From Streptomyces sp. SPB162 (GTDB lineage: Bacteria; Actinomycetota; Actinomycetes; Streptomycetales; Streptomycetaceae): DNA of 64,000 bases. Of the stretch, positions 17,317 to 26,310 are shown one piece after another. Numbering within the stretch: position 1 is the first letter of the stretch; each line of letters opens with the position of its first letter. Made by a program: the position numbers and the translations under genes. The stretch is from positions 2,888,501 to 2,952,500 of the forward strand of contig NZ_JAQFII010000001.1 of the NCBI RefSeq assembly GCF_029504575.1. The letters run 5' to 3'. The notes beneath the pieces are model-generated. The model was given only the letters and a program-made list of their open reading frames with translations, did no database searches and was not told where the DNA came from.

Positions 17317-18438
17317 TCAGCCCGGCACCGCGCCGCCGAAGACCGAGGCCAGCACGAGCAGCGCCGCGCCGTCGGCCACCACCCGCGTTCCGCCGGGGGC
17401 GACCGAGACGGGCACCGTGCGCCCGGCGGAACGCGCCGTGCGCTCGGTCAGCACCGCCGCGACCTCCCGGCCGAACAGCGCCTCGTCGGCCAGGACCGTG
17501 CGCCCGCCGAGCACCACCCGGTCGATGTCGAGCAGCGAGACGAGGTTGGCGGCGCCGACGCCCAGCAGGTACGCGGCGCCCGCCGTGTCACCGCGCTCGA
17601 CCGCGGCCAGGCACATCGCCTCGATGCAGCCGCGGTTGCCGCAGCCGCACACGGGACCGTCCAACTGCACCACCTGGTGCCCGAACTCGCCCGCGCCGGT
17701 GCGCTCGCCCCGGAAGATCGCGCCGTCCAGCACCAGCCCGGCGCCCAGCCCGGTCCCCAGGTGCAAATACGCGAACGAGCCGCCGCCCCGGCCTCCCCCG
17801 CCGCTCCCGCCGCCCGCGTCCTGACCCAGGACCGCGAGCGCCGCCGCGTTGGTGTCCTTGTCGACGACGACCCGCAGCCCGAGCCGCCGCTCCAGCGCGT
17901 CGCGCAGCGGGAAGCCGTCCCAGTCCGGGAACCCGGTGACGCGGTGCAGGACGCCGGAGGCGTGGTCGAGCGGCCCGGGGGCGGCGACGCCGACACCGAG
18001 GAGGGCGGGGCCGGCGTCCAGCGCGCCCACCTCGCGCGCCACCGCCGCCAGCACCTCCTCAGCGGGACGTCCCAGGTCGAGCCGGGACGTACGGGCCGCC
18101 ACCCGCTCGCCTGACAGGTCGGCGAGGACGACCGTCAGCTCGTCGCGGTCCAGGTGCACCCCGGCCGCGTACCGCGCCCCGCGCACCAGCCGCAGCTCGG
18201 TGCGCGGCTTGCCGCCGGTCGACGCCTGCCGCCCGGACTCCTCGGCGAGGCCCTCGGCCCGTAGCCGCGCGGTGATCTTGCTGACCGCCTGCGGGGTGAG
18301 CCCGGTTCGTTCGGCGAGCTCCAGCCGGCTGATGCCGCCCGTCCCGTGCCGGGTGGCGGCGCGCAGCAGGTCGAGCACCAGCGCGGCGTTGTGGTGCCGC
18401 AGCGCGGGCAGGTTGGCCCCTGAGATTCCCCTGTTCAC
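17317..18438 (-). CDS. ROK family transcriptional regulator
   Basis: 373-aa repressor-type ROK protein. The N-terminal winged helix (ISRLELAERTGLTPQAVSKITARL, about 38-61) is followed by a sugar-kinase-like domain with LHLGTGLGAGLVL and the ROK zinc signature GHQVVQLDGPVCGCGNRGCIE in outline (about 245-270). A glycine-rich loop (GGGSGGGGRGGGS) interrupts the domain. Such proteins usually bind sugars and repress neighbouring sugar genes. It is divergent from a Gfo/Idh/MocA oxidoreductase, and the 56-bp gap holds a 21-bp palindrome, a likely operator. Confidence 0.92.
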   Translation of the reverse strand: MNRGISGANLPALRHHNAALVLDLLRAATRHGTGGISRLELAERTGLTPQAVSKITARLRAEGLAEESGRQASTGGKPRTELRLVRGARYAAGVHLDRDELTVVLADLSGERVAARTSRLDLGRPAEEVLAAVAREVGALDAGPALLGVGVAAPGPLDHASGVLHRVTGFPDWDGFPLRDALERRLGLRVVVDKDTNAAALAVLGQDAGGGSGGGGRGGGSFAYLHLGTGLGAGLVLDGAIFRGERTGAGEFGHQVVQLDGPVCGCGNRGCIEAMCLAAVERGDTAGAAYLLGVGAANLVSLLDIDRVVLGGRTVLADEALFGREVAAVLTERTARSAGRTVPVSVAPGGTRVVADGAALLVLASVFGGAVPG

Positions 18439-18464
18439 CCCTCCATTGTCGTCGGTGCTTGCTC

Positions 18465-18485
18465 TTTGGCAACACTGTTGCGAAA
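18465..18485. promoter_or_regulatory. Palindromic operator between ROK regulator and oxidoreductase
   Basis: TTTgGCAACAcTGTTGCgAAA is a 21-bp inverted repeat, perfect except for its centre and one pair, lying just upstream of the oxidoreductase ATG (18495) and 27 bases from the ROK start. It is the only marked dyad in the divergent gap, so it is the best candidate operator for the ROK protein. The assignment is inference from position. Confidence 0.6.
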
Positions 18486-18494
18486 GTAGGGCCC

Positions 18495-19565
18495 ATGAGT
18501 AGCCCCGCCACCCCCCTCCGCGTCGGACTGGTCGGCTACGGCCTGGCCGGCTCCGTCTTCCACGCCCCGCTCATCGCCGCCACCGACGGCCTCGTCCTCG
18601 ACACGATCGCCACCTCGAACCCCGAGCGCCGTGAGCAGGCCCGCGGCGAGCACCCCGACGTGCGGTTCGCCGACTCCCCCGAGGAGCTGTGGACGGGTGA
18701 TCCCGTCGACCTCGTGGTGCTCGCCTCCCCCAACCGCACCCACGTGCCGCTCGCGACCGCGGCCCTGCGAGCCGGCGTGCCCGTCGTCGTCGACAAGCCG
18801 CTCGCCGGCACCGCCGCCGAGGCGTACGAGCTGGCCGCACTCGCCAAGGACCGCGGGCTGCTGCTCTCCGTCTTCCAGAACCGCCGCTGGGACAACGACT
18901 TCCTCACCCTGCGCCGCCTCCTGGACGACGGCGAACTCGGTACCGTGCAGCGCTTCGAGTCCCGCTTCGAGCGGTGGCGGCCGCAGCCCAAGGGCGGCTG
19001 GCGCGAGTCCGGCGACCCCGCCGAGATCGGCGGGCTCCTCTACGACCTCGGCAGCCACCTCGTCGACCAGGCGCTGACGCTCTTCGGCCCGGCCGTCCGC
19101 GTCTACGCCGAATCCGACGTGCGCCGCCCCGGCGCCCAGGTGGACGACGACACGTTCATCGCGATCACGCACGCCGGTGGCGTCCGCTCCCACCTGTGGG
19201 CCAGCGCCACCACCGCCCAGCTCGGCCCCCGCTTCCGCGCGCTCGGCAGCACCGCCGGCTACGTCAAGTACGGCCTCGACCCCCAGGAAGCAGCCCTCCG
19301 CGACGGCCTGCGCCCCGGCCCCGCCGACTGGGGCACCGAGCCGGAGAGCGCCTGGGGCACCCTCGGCGCCGGCGACTCCGTACACCCCGTCCCGACGCTG
19401 CCGGGCGACTACCCCGCCTACTACGCGGCCGTCGCCGCCGCGCTCCGCGACGGTACGGCCCCGCCGGTCACCGCGCTGGAGGCGGCCGCCGCCCTCGAAG
19501 TCCTGGAAGCCGCCCGCCGCTCCGCCCGCGAGGGCCGCACCGTGGAACTGGAGGCCCGCGCATGA
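18495..19565 (+). CDS. Gfo/Idh/MocA family oxidoreductase
   Basis: 356-aa NAD(P)-dependent sugar or inositol dehydrogenase-like enzyme. The Rossmann motif GLVGYGLAGSVFHAPLI is at about residue 12, the family signature VDKPLAGTAAEA (about 100) carries the catalytic-region Lys, and GGLLYDLGSHLVDQAL (about 180) carries the conserved Asp/His pair. ATG 18495 immediately follows the palindromic operator. The stop overlaps the ATG of the next gene (ATGA), so the two are coupled. The ROK neighbour suggests a sugar or polyol substrate. Confidence 0.93.
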   Translation: MSSPATPLRVGLVGYGLAGSVFHAPLIAATDGLVLDTIATSNPERREQARGEHPDVRFADSPEELWTGDPVDLVVLASPNRTHVPLATAALRAGVPVVVDKPLAGTAAEAYELAALAKDRGLLLSVFQNRRWDNDFLTLRRLLDDGELGTVQRFESRFERWRPQPKGGWRESGDPAEIGGLLYDLGSHLVDQALTLFGPAVRVYAESDVRRPGAQVDDDTFIAITHAGGVRSHLWASATTAQLGPRFRALGSTAGYVKYGLDPQEAALRDGLRPGPADWGTEPESAWGTLGAGDSVHPVPTLPGDYPAYYAAVAAALRDGTAPPVTALEAAAALEVLEAARRSAREGRTVELEARA

Positions 19566-20032
19566 CCGCCACCGGCGACCTCGTGGCCGAACTCGAAGCG
19601 CAGGAGCGCGACCTCGTCCTTCCGGGCTTCAGCAATGACGACGCGTGGCGGCTGGGGTCGCTGCTGGTGGAGCTGGCGCGGGAGCGCGACGCTCCGGTGA
19701 CGATCGACATCCGTCGCGGGAGCCAGCAGCTCTTCCACTACGCGCTGGAGGGCACCTCCCCGGACAACGACGCCTGGCTCGCCCGCAAGTCCCGCGTCGC
19801 GGAACGCTACGGCGCGTCCTCCTATCTCGTCGGCGCGCGCTTCCGCGCCAAGGGCACCACCTTCGAGGAGTCCTCCCGCCTCGATCCCGACCTCTACGCC
19901 GCGCACGGCGGCGCGGTCCCGCTCCGCGTGGCGGGCGTAGGAATCATCGGCACGGTGGCGGTCTCGGGCCTCCCCCAGGCGGAGGACCACGCACTGGCCG
20001 TCGAGGCGCTGGCCCGCATGGTGCGCGGGTAG
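19562..20032 (+). CDS. Heme-degrading domain (UPF0303/HbpS-like) protein
   Basis: 156-aa soluble protein of the GlcG/HbpS-like UPF0303 family. Features are a central IDIRRGSQQLFHYAL strand-turn, ARKSRVAERYGASSY and a closing VAGVGIIGTVAVSGLPQAEDH with the conserved GTVAVSGL motif. Members bind heme or small oxidised metabolites; no particular substrate can be named. It starts at ATG 19562 inside the oxidoreductase stop and probably works with it, since this gene pair recurs in actinomycetes. Confidence 0.88.
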   Translation: MTATGDLVAELEAQERDLVLPGFSNDDAWRLGSLLVELARERDAPVTIDIRRGSQQLFHYALEGTSPDNDAWLARKSRVAERYGASSYLVGARFRAKGTTFEESSRLDPDLYAAHGGAVPLRVAGVGIIGTVAVSGLPQAEDHALAVEALARMVRG

Positions 20033-20313
20033 CGCGAACCCGCTGGAGCGGTGGCTCGACATCGACTCGAGCGCAGGTCGTGAAGGCGAGGTGGCTTGAC
20101 CGGTTCAGGAACTCAGCGCGGCACCGCGGTGCGGGGTCGAGCGTAATTCCATACGCGCGGGCGCCTATTCACGGCGCCACCGGCGCCGGCAGTTCGGGTG
20201 CGTTGTACGGTGACGACGGCTACGCCAAGCGCGGCACGGGGGACGTCGCGCGACGCGGTCCCGCTCCGGGCTCCCCTTTCACGCTGCGGTATTCCAGCAC
20301 CGGAAGGAAGTCC

Positions 20314-21411
20314 ATGAGCACCCACCCGGCTCCGATGTCCTACCCGAATCTGTTGAACTGGTTCAAGGGCGGCCCTCCCGACACCGCCGATATCGCCGCG
20401 GAACTCACCGACATGTCGCAGGGTGGCGATTACCGGCGCCTGGTGTCGTATCTGCGGCTGCACGGCGAGTTGAGTTTCTTCCTCTCGGCGATGCAGGTGG
20501 CCTATCCGCAGTTCATCGTGGCGAATCCGAAATTCCCGCTACCCCAGCGGAACCTGGCGACCCTGGACCGCGAGACGCTGAAGGCGGCGGGCGCTTCCTG
20601 CCTCACCGCCATCTCCTTGGGCGGGGCGCAGGAAGCGTTCAACGCGAAGTTCTTCTCGTGGAGCGACGGCAGCAGCCTCTGCTACCAGGGCATCCCGGTC
20701 TTCGCCACCGTCTCCGGGCACCGCGAGCGGTTACTCGTCGGCCCCGGCGACAAGCTCTACATCGCCGCCCCGGACCATCCGCTGAAGGGCTGGGTGCAGC
20801 GCGGCGGAAACGACGTGACGGTCCAGGAGATCGTCGACGTCCTGCCCGACGACCAGGAGAGCGGCTACAACGCCGTGAACGCCGAGCACACCGTCAACTG
20901 GCAGTGTTCGTTCGGCGATCTCACCACTCCCAAGGGTCTGATCCTGGCCGTCTCGAAGAGCGAGGCCTTCGGGCAGATCCAGTGGATCGCCCCGTACTGC
21001 GTGGCCGGGTGGGTGGCCTCGCTGATGCCGACGCTGTCCTCGCGAGGAACCATCAGGATTCCGGGGGGACAAGCGGAGATCGGCCAGAACGTCCACTCCA
21101 CGGCACAGGTGGGCAGCGCGTGGCTCAAGGGGGTCGACGACATCGACTGCAAGCGGGCCGAATTCCCGCCGTACTGGACGACCAACGTCATCGCCACGCT
21201 CTGTCCGCACGCGGGGACGCAGCCGCACTTCCAGCACATCGTGGTCTTCTGCAACCTCCTGACGACGAACGGGTTCAAACCCGTCGGCACCCAGGGAACG
21301 AAGGCCGAGCTGGCGAAGCGGATCACGTTCCTCATCGGCGCGAAGCCGACCTACAAGGCCGCGCTGCTCACGCTCCCCAAGATCGGCGTCTACTACGAGG
21401 AATGCTTCTGA
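20314..21411 (+). CDS. Orphan hypothetical protein, 365 aa
   Basis: I do not recognise this protein. ATG 20314 follows GGAAGGAAGTCC. It has no signal peptide or long membrane helix, is rich in aromatic residues and has about eight Cys scattered in SCLTA, SLCYQG, WQCSFG, PYCVAG, DIDCKR, TLCPHAG, VFCNLL and a final YYEECF. A GW-x-QRGGNDVT segment and repeated alternation of strands suggest an all-beta or lectin/lipocalin-like fold, but that is a guess. The 281 bp upstream hold only a short near-direct repeat (GAGCGGTGGCTCGAC / GAGGTGGCTTGAC at about 20047 and 20089). Its codons are slightly less GC-biased than its neighbours', consistent with transfer. A strong terminator follows. Confidence 0.75.
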   Translation: MSTHPAPMSYPNLLNWFKGGPPDTADIAAELTDMSQGGDYRRLVSYLRLHGELSFFLSAMQVAYPQFIVANPKFPLPQRNLATLDRETLKAAGASCLTAISLGGAQEAFNAKFFSWSDGSSLCYQGIPVFATVSGHRERLLVGPGDKLYIAAPDHPLKGWVQRGGNDVTVQEIVDVLPDDQESGYNAVNAEHTVNWQCSFGDLTTPKGLILAVSKSEAFGQIQWIAPYCVAGWVASLMPTLSSRGTIRIPGGQAEIGQNVHSTAQVGSAWLKGVDDIDCKRAEFPPYWTTNVIATLCPHAGTQPHFQHIVVFCNLLTTNGFKPVGTQGTKAELAKRITFLIGAKPTYKAALLTLPKIGVYYEECF

Positions 21412-21430
21412 CGGACGGCGCCGGACGGTA

Positions 21431-21466
21431 CCGGGCCCGGCGCGCCGCACGACGCGCCGGGCCCGG
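21431..21466. terminator. Bidirectional hairpin between convergent genes
   Basis: CCGGGCCCGGCGCG (21431-21444) pairs perfectly with CGCGCCGGGCCCGG (21453-21466) across an eight-base loop. It separates the orphan gene and the convergent FAH-family gene. There is no U-run, as is common for actinomycete terminators. Confidence 0.75.
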
Positions 21467-21468
21467 GA

Positions 21469-22326
21469 CTACGCGTCCGCCAGAACCTGCCGCTGGCGGC
21501 CCAGGCCGTCGATCTCCAGTTCCACCACGTCGCCCGCCCTCAGATACGGCTTCGGGTCGGGCTGGCCCAGCGCCACACCCGCCGGCGTTCCCGTGTTGAT
21601 CACGTCACCCGGGTACAGCGTCATGAAATGGCTCAGGTACCGGACGACCTCCGCCACGGGGAAGATCTGGTCCGCGGTGGAACCGTTCTGCTTCGGTTCG
21701 CCGTTGACCCACAGCCGCAGGCCCAGCGCCTGCGGGTCCGGGATGTCGTCGGCGGTGACGAGCCACGGGCCGATGGGGTTGAACGTCTCGCAGTTCTTCC
21801 CCTTGTCCCACTGGCCGCCGCGCTCGATCTGGAACTCGCGCTCGGAGACGTCGTGGGAGAGGGCGTAGCCCGCGACCGCGGCCAGCGCCTCCTCGTGGGA
21901 CGCGGCGTACCGAAGTCGCCGCCCGATGACGATGGCGAGTTCGACCTCCCAGTCGGTCTTCACGCTGCCGCGTGGCACCAGGACCGTGTCGTCGGGCCCG
22001 ACGACCGTGTCCGGCGCCTTCATGAAGACGATCGGCTCGGCCGGAATCGGCGCGCCGGTCTCCGTCGCGTGGTCGTGGTAGTTGAGGCCGATGCAGACGA
22101 TCTTGCCGATCCGGGCCAGCGGCGGCCCGACGCGCACCCCGGTGGCGTCCAACCGGGGCAGGGATCCGTCCGCCGCGGCGGCGGCTATCCGCGCGAGCGC
22201 GGCATCGTCGGCGAGGAGTGCGCCGTCGATGTCGGGCACGGTGCCGGACAGGTCGCGCAGGATTCCGTCGCCGTCCAGCAGGGCCGGGGCTTCAGCTCCG
22301 GCGGGTCCGACACGCAGCAGTTTCAC
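21469..22326 (-). CDS. Fumarylacetoacetate hydrolase family protein
   Basis: 285-aa metal-dependent hydrolase/decarboxylase of the FAH superfamily. Signatures are KIVCIGLNYHDHATE (about 75), PIVFMKAPDTVVGPDD (about 98), the metal ligands in TDWEVELAIVIGRR (about 124) and DVSEREFQIERGGQWDKGKN, and the closing GDVINTGTPAGVALG. The length suits the 5-carboxymethyl-2-hydroxymuconate isomerase/ureidoglycolate-lyase-like subgroup rather than true tyrosine-pathway FAH. It stands alone and is convergent with the orphan gene; the substrate is unknown. Confidence 0.92.
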   Translation of the reverse strand: MKLLRVGPAGAEAPALLDGDGILRDLSGTVPDIDGALLADDAALARIAAAAADGSLPRLDATGVRVGPPLARIGKIVCIGLNYHDHATETGAPIPAEPIVFMKAPDTVVGPDDTVLVPRGSVKTDWEVELAIVIGRRLRYAASHEEALAAVAGYALSHDVSEREFQIERGGQWDKGKNCETFNPIGPWLVTADDIPDPQALGLRLWVNGEPKQNGSTADQIFPVAEVVRYLSHFMTLYPGDVINTGTPAGVALGQPDPKPYLRAGDVVELEIDGLGRQRQVLADA

Positions 22327-22603
22327 AGGCGTACTCCTATTGGGCGAGGGTGGTCATCCGATGTCTTGGCAGATCCTCCAAGAGATCGAGTCCGTCCCGC
22401 AAGCCCCCTTTCACGAAGTGGACTTCGCGGCATCCAGTGCCACCCGTGCGGCCCGCGGGGGAGCGGCGGAAAGATCTCCGCCATCGTGGCGGCGCCAAAA
22501 GCGGCACCGGGTGCCGCGTGCATCGCGGGCGGCCGCGCCTTCGGCACCCGCCGGTGGCCCGGCCCTTGGGCGGGTCTTCACATCCTCGCCTGGCCGACGG
22601 GGC
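22327..22603. other. Intergenic stretch without recognisable gene
   Basis: About 277 bp between the FAH-family gene and a MITE. Short open frames exist on the plus strand (one beginning near 22360, MSWQILQEIESVPQ), but none resembles a known family or shows a good ribosome binding site. It may be a decayed gene remnant. The first 30 bp contain the likely 5' leader of the FAH-family gene. Confidence 0.4.
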
Positions 22604-22809
22604 CTAGGCCGTGTCTGACACATACCGGCGTCCGCCCGGAGGGCGGGGCCCGGGGCGTTTGGTGCGTGCGATCGCACGGCGGAGGGTCGCCCCTGTACTG
22701 GACGTACCGGGGCGGGCCCGACAACTGGGGGCCCCTCCCAGCGGTAGCTGGGGGAGAGCGCGCGTGCCAGGCGTCCCGGGCCAGGCGGGATGTGCCAGAC
22801 ACGGCCTAG
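22604..22809. mobile_element. MITE-like element copy 1, 206 bp with CTAG at both edges
   Basis: Bounded by the inverted repeats GGCCGTGTCTGACACAT (left) and ATGTGCCAGACACGGCC (right), each flanked by CTAG. It is non-coding and lacks a transposase. It is nearly identical to the copy at 26307-26512: I count three substitutions and no gaps. The right-edge CTAG supplies the stop codon (TAG read on the minus strand at 22808-22806) of the class E sortase. CTAG/TA target use is typical of IS630/Tc1-mariner-type transposition, so mobilisation by such a transposase is inferred. Confidence 0.85.
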
Positions 22810-23642
22810 CGCGCCTGGGCGGACTTCAGCCGTCCCCACACCACCAGCCGGTACTTGGAGGTGTATTCGGGCGTGCAGGTGGTGAGGGTGATGTACGCGC
22901 CGGGGCCGGTCATGCGGGCGCCCGGGTGCACGGCGCTGAACGGCACCGGGGCGATCACGGATCCGTCGGAGGGGTTCGTCTGCGGCACGGTCTTCTCCAC
23001 GACGTAGACGAAACGGCCGGTGGCCGTCTCGACGGTCACCGTGTCGCCGGCCCGCAGCCGGTTGATGTAGCGGAACGGCTCCCCGTGGGTGTTGCGGTGT
23101 CCGGCGACGGCGAAGTTCCCCTGCCGGCCGGGCTGCGCGGTCTGCGGGTAGTGGCCGACGTAGCCGTGGTTGAGTATGGCGGTCTTGCCGATGCCCTGGG
23201 CGACGGGGGCGGTTACGCCGATCGCGGGGATGCGCAGCACGGCGTAGGCCAGATCGTCCCGTTCGGGTGTTGCGGCCTGTCGCTGAGGGCCCTTGGTCGG
23301 CGCCTTGTCATCGGATGTATCCACCGTCGGGTTGTCACCGGGCACCGACGTCGGGTCCGGATCGGGGCCCTGAGCCGGAGCCGCGTCCCACTGCCGCTCC
23401 AGCGCCGCCACCTCGCGCCGCGCGGCCTCGTGCGCCCGCAGGTTGGTCCACCACAACTGGTGCGCCACCAGCAGCAGCACGACGACCCCGAACGTCACCC
23501 CCAGTTCGGCCGCGCCCCACAGCGCCCGCCCCAGCGGGGTCCGCCGGGCGCCGCCACTCCGCAGGAGCCGCCCACGGGCCTGGACGACGACCCGGGCGGG
23601 CCGGGCAGGCCGGACAGGCCCTGATTTCTGACGCACCGTCAT
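22806..23642 (-). CDS. Class E sortase
   Basis: 278-aa membrane-anchored cysteine transpeptidase. A basic N-terminus precedes one helix (AAELGVTFGVVVLLLVAHQLWW, about 43-64), then a Pro/Asp-rich linker and the sortase barrel. Catalytic His is in VAGHRNTHG (about 182), Cys in TLTTCTPEYTSKYR (about 255) and Arg in the same segment. Class E enzymes in streptomycetes anchor LAXTG-type proteins such as long chaplins; no such substrate gene is seen nearby. The stop TAG lies within the CTAG boundary of a MITE, so insertion has replaced or abutted the native 3' end. Confidence 0.93.
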   Translation of the reverse strand: MTVRQKSGPVRPARPARVVVQARGRLLRSGGARRTPLGRALWGAAELGVTFGVVVLLLVAHQLWWTNLRAHEAARREVAALERQWDAAPAQGPDPDPTSVPGDNPTVDTSDDKAPTKGPQRQAATPERDDLAYAVLRIPAIGVTAPVAQGIGKTAILNHGYVGHYPQTAQPGRQGNFAVAGHRNTHGEPFRYINRLRAGDTVTVETATGRFVYVVEKTVPQTNPSDGSVIAPVPFSAVHPGARMTGPGAYITLTTCTPEYTSKYRLVVWGRLKSAQAR

Positions 23643-23666
23643 GCGAAGGACGATACGGCCGCCGGC

Positions 23667-25002
23667 CTACCCCGTGAAGAGTTGCGACGCCGCGTAGATC
23701 GCGAGCCCCGCCAGCGCGCCGACCACCGTTCCGTTGATCCGAATGAACTGCAGGTCACGCCCCACATGCGCCTCGATCTTGCGGGACGTCTGGTCGGCGT
23801 CCCAGCCCGCCACCGTCTCGGTGATCAGCGACGTGATCTCGTCCCGATAGGTCGTCACCACATACGTGGCGGCGTCCTCCAGCCAGCCGTCCACCTTCGC
23901 CTGCAGGGCGCCGTCGGTCGCCATCCGGGTGCCCAGCGACAGCAGCGACGCCCGGGTCCGCAGCCGCAGCTCGCTGCGCTCGTCCTCGGCGGCCGCCACG
24001 ACCATGCCCCGGACCGCGGTCCACGCCGACTCGATCAGGTCCTGCACCTCACCGCGCGCCAGCAGGTCCTTCTTCAGCCGCTCGACGCGCTCGCGGGTGT
24101 CCGGATCCGACTGCAACTCCACGGCGAAGTCCGCGAGGAACCGGTCAACCGCCCCGCGCGCCGGGTGGTCCGGCATGTCACGCATCTCGGCGGTGAAGCG
24201 CACCAGCTCCTTGTAGACCCGCTCGCCGACCTTGCGGTCCACGAAGCGCGGCGTCCACCCCGGCGCGCCACCCTGCACCGCGTCCATCACCGAGTCGCCG
24301 TGCTCCACCAGCCACTCGTGCGCCCGCACGCAGACCAGGTCGACCACCCGCCGGTGGCCGCCGTCCTCGACGACGCGCTCCAGCATCCTGCCGACGCCCG
24401 GCGCCACCTCCCGGCCCTCCGCGCGCCGGGTGATCGCCTCGCCGACCACCGCCTGCACATCGGAGTCCCGCAGCACCGTCAGCACGCCGCGCAGCGCCGC
24501 CGCGGCCTGCTCCGTCACCTTGTCGGCGTGCTCGGGCTCCGCGAGCCAGGCGCCGAGCCGCGAACCGATACCGACCGCCCGCAGGCGGGTCCTGACGACG
24601 TCCGCCGACAGGAAGTTCTCGCCGACGAAGTCGCCGAGGCTGTGCCCGAGGGTGTCCTTCTTCGTCGGGATGATCGCGGTGTGCGGGATCGGCAGTCCCA
24701 GCGGGCGGCGGAACAGCGCCGTGACGGCGAACCAGTCCGCCATCGCGCCGACCATGCCCGCCTCCGCGGCGGCGGCGACGTACCCCCGCCCAGGGACCGG
24801 CGCCCGCCGAGTCCGCCCACTTCGCCAGGGCGTAGACCACCGTCGCGGCGAGCAGCAGCCCGGTCGCGATCACCTTCATCCGGCGGACCCCGCGCCACCG
24901 GCCCTCGTCGGCGGCCTCCGCGGCGCTCGGCGCCGCACCCGGCCCGCCCCGTGGACCGCCGGCGTGACCGCCACCCGGATCGCTCACTACCGCTGCTTCC
25001 AT
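23667..25002 (-). CDS. DUF445 family membrane protein, apparent +1 frameshift
   Basis: About 444 aa once repaired. The N-terminal part has RRMKVIATGLLLAATVVYALAKW (first helix). The conserved DUF445 block MVGAMADWFAVTALFRRPLGLPIPHTAIIP follows in a different frame, with the break at a run of five Cs (24783-24787, five Gs in the coding sense). Four would give PWAGYVAAAAEAG. The rest is a long helical cytoplasmic domain ending in a C-terminal helix (FIRINGTVVGALAGLAIYAASQLF). The function of the family is unknown. ATG 25002 (GGTGGAG upstream) and GTG about 15 bases later are alternative starts. Confidence 0.85.
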
Positions 25003-25166
25003 CCGCTCCACCCGCGTATCGTCACCGCCACTGCCAACCTGGGAACGAACAACAGGTTCCCCGCGTCCCGGTAAGTCACGCCAGGAACGGCGGACGGCCG
25101 CCGGCGCCGTCCCGGAGCCCCGCACCCCAACCCGTACCGCACCCCGCACCGAAGGAGCGAGTCGCG

Positions 25167-26310
25167 ATGACAGCGCAGGACAGGACCGGAGGGCTGCCCG
25201 GCTACGCCGGACACTTCGAGGAGCCCGCGGGGTACCTGGACTTCGCCCGCTACGGCCCGCCCTCCCGCGACGTCCTGGACGCCACCGGCGCAGGCCCTGG
25301 CCGACTCCGCCCGCGCCACCCACAGCACCGTGGACGACCTGATGCGCGCCGAGCCGCGGGCCAGGGAGGCCGCCGCCCGGCTGGCCGGGACCGACCCCGA
25401 CCACGTCGTGCTGCTCCCGAACACGTCCAGTGGCCTGTTCCACGCCGCCTTCGGAATCTCCGGCGGCACCGTCCTCGTCCCGTCCGGCGAGTTCCCCTCC
25501 AACCAGTACCCGTGGCGGCGCGCCGCGGAGCTCGGCCGGGCCGTACCGCGCCCGCTGGAGGCCGACCAGCGGGGCCTGATCAGCCCCGACACCGTCCGCG
25601 ACGCCCTGACCGGCCCCGGCGGCGACGACGTCGTGGCCGTGGCGGTGAGCGCCGTGGACTTCCGCACGGGCCAGCGCGCCGACCTCGCCGCGCTCCGCGA
25701 GGTGATCGGCGACCGGCTGCTCATCGTCGACGCCATCCAGGGCTTCGGCGTCGCCGACCTGCCCTGGCGGGCCGCGGACGTCGTCGTCACCGGCGGCCAG
25801 AAGTGGCTGCGGGCCGGCTGGGGCACCGGCTTCGCCGCCCTGTCCGACCGGGCGCTGGAACGGCTGGAGCCCACCCTCACCGGCTGGACCGGCGTCGAGG
25901 ACGCGGGGGTCTTCGACGACCGCGAGCACCCGCCCGCCGCCGGCGCCCAGCGGTGGAGCGTCACCCACCTGAGCCCCGTCACCGCGGCCGCCCTCGCCGC
26001 CGCCCTCGAACTGGTCGAGCGGTCCGGCGTACCCGCCATCGAGGAGCACATCACCACCCGGGTGGCGCAACTCATCGACACCGTTCTGGCCTGCGGCGGC
26101 GAGGTGCTCTCCCCCGTCGCCCCCGAGCAGCGCGCCGGCATCGTCTCCTTCCGCATCCCCGGCACCGACCCGCGCCTCGTCGCCAAGGCGCTGCACGGTT
26201 TCGAGGTCACCCCGACGGTCCGCCCCGACTCGCTGCGCCTGTCCGCGCACGCCTCCACGCCACTGGCCGCCGTCGACCGGGTGCACGCGGCCCTCAGCTC
26301 ACTGCGCTAG
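25167..26310 (+). CDS. Class V aminotransferase-fold PLP enzyme, apparent +1 frameshift
   Basis: 380-aa PLP-dependent enzyme (cysteine desulfurase/kynureninase fold). It opens MTAQDRTGGLPGYAGHF, and the frame breaks at 25287-25288 after VLDAT; removing one G gives AQALADSARATHSTVDDLMRAEP. Downstream signatures are VLLPNTSSGLFHAAFG (cofactor phosphate site), IVDAIQGFGV (Asp binding the pyridine nitrogen), GGQKWLRAGWGTGF (Schiff-base Lys) and RLSAHASTPL. The exact reaction cannot be assigned. The stop TAG (26308-26310) is part of the CTAG at the left edge of MITE copy 2. Confidence 0.87.
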
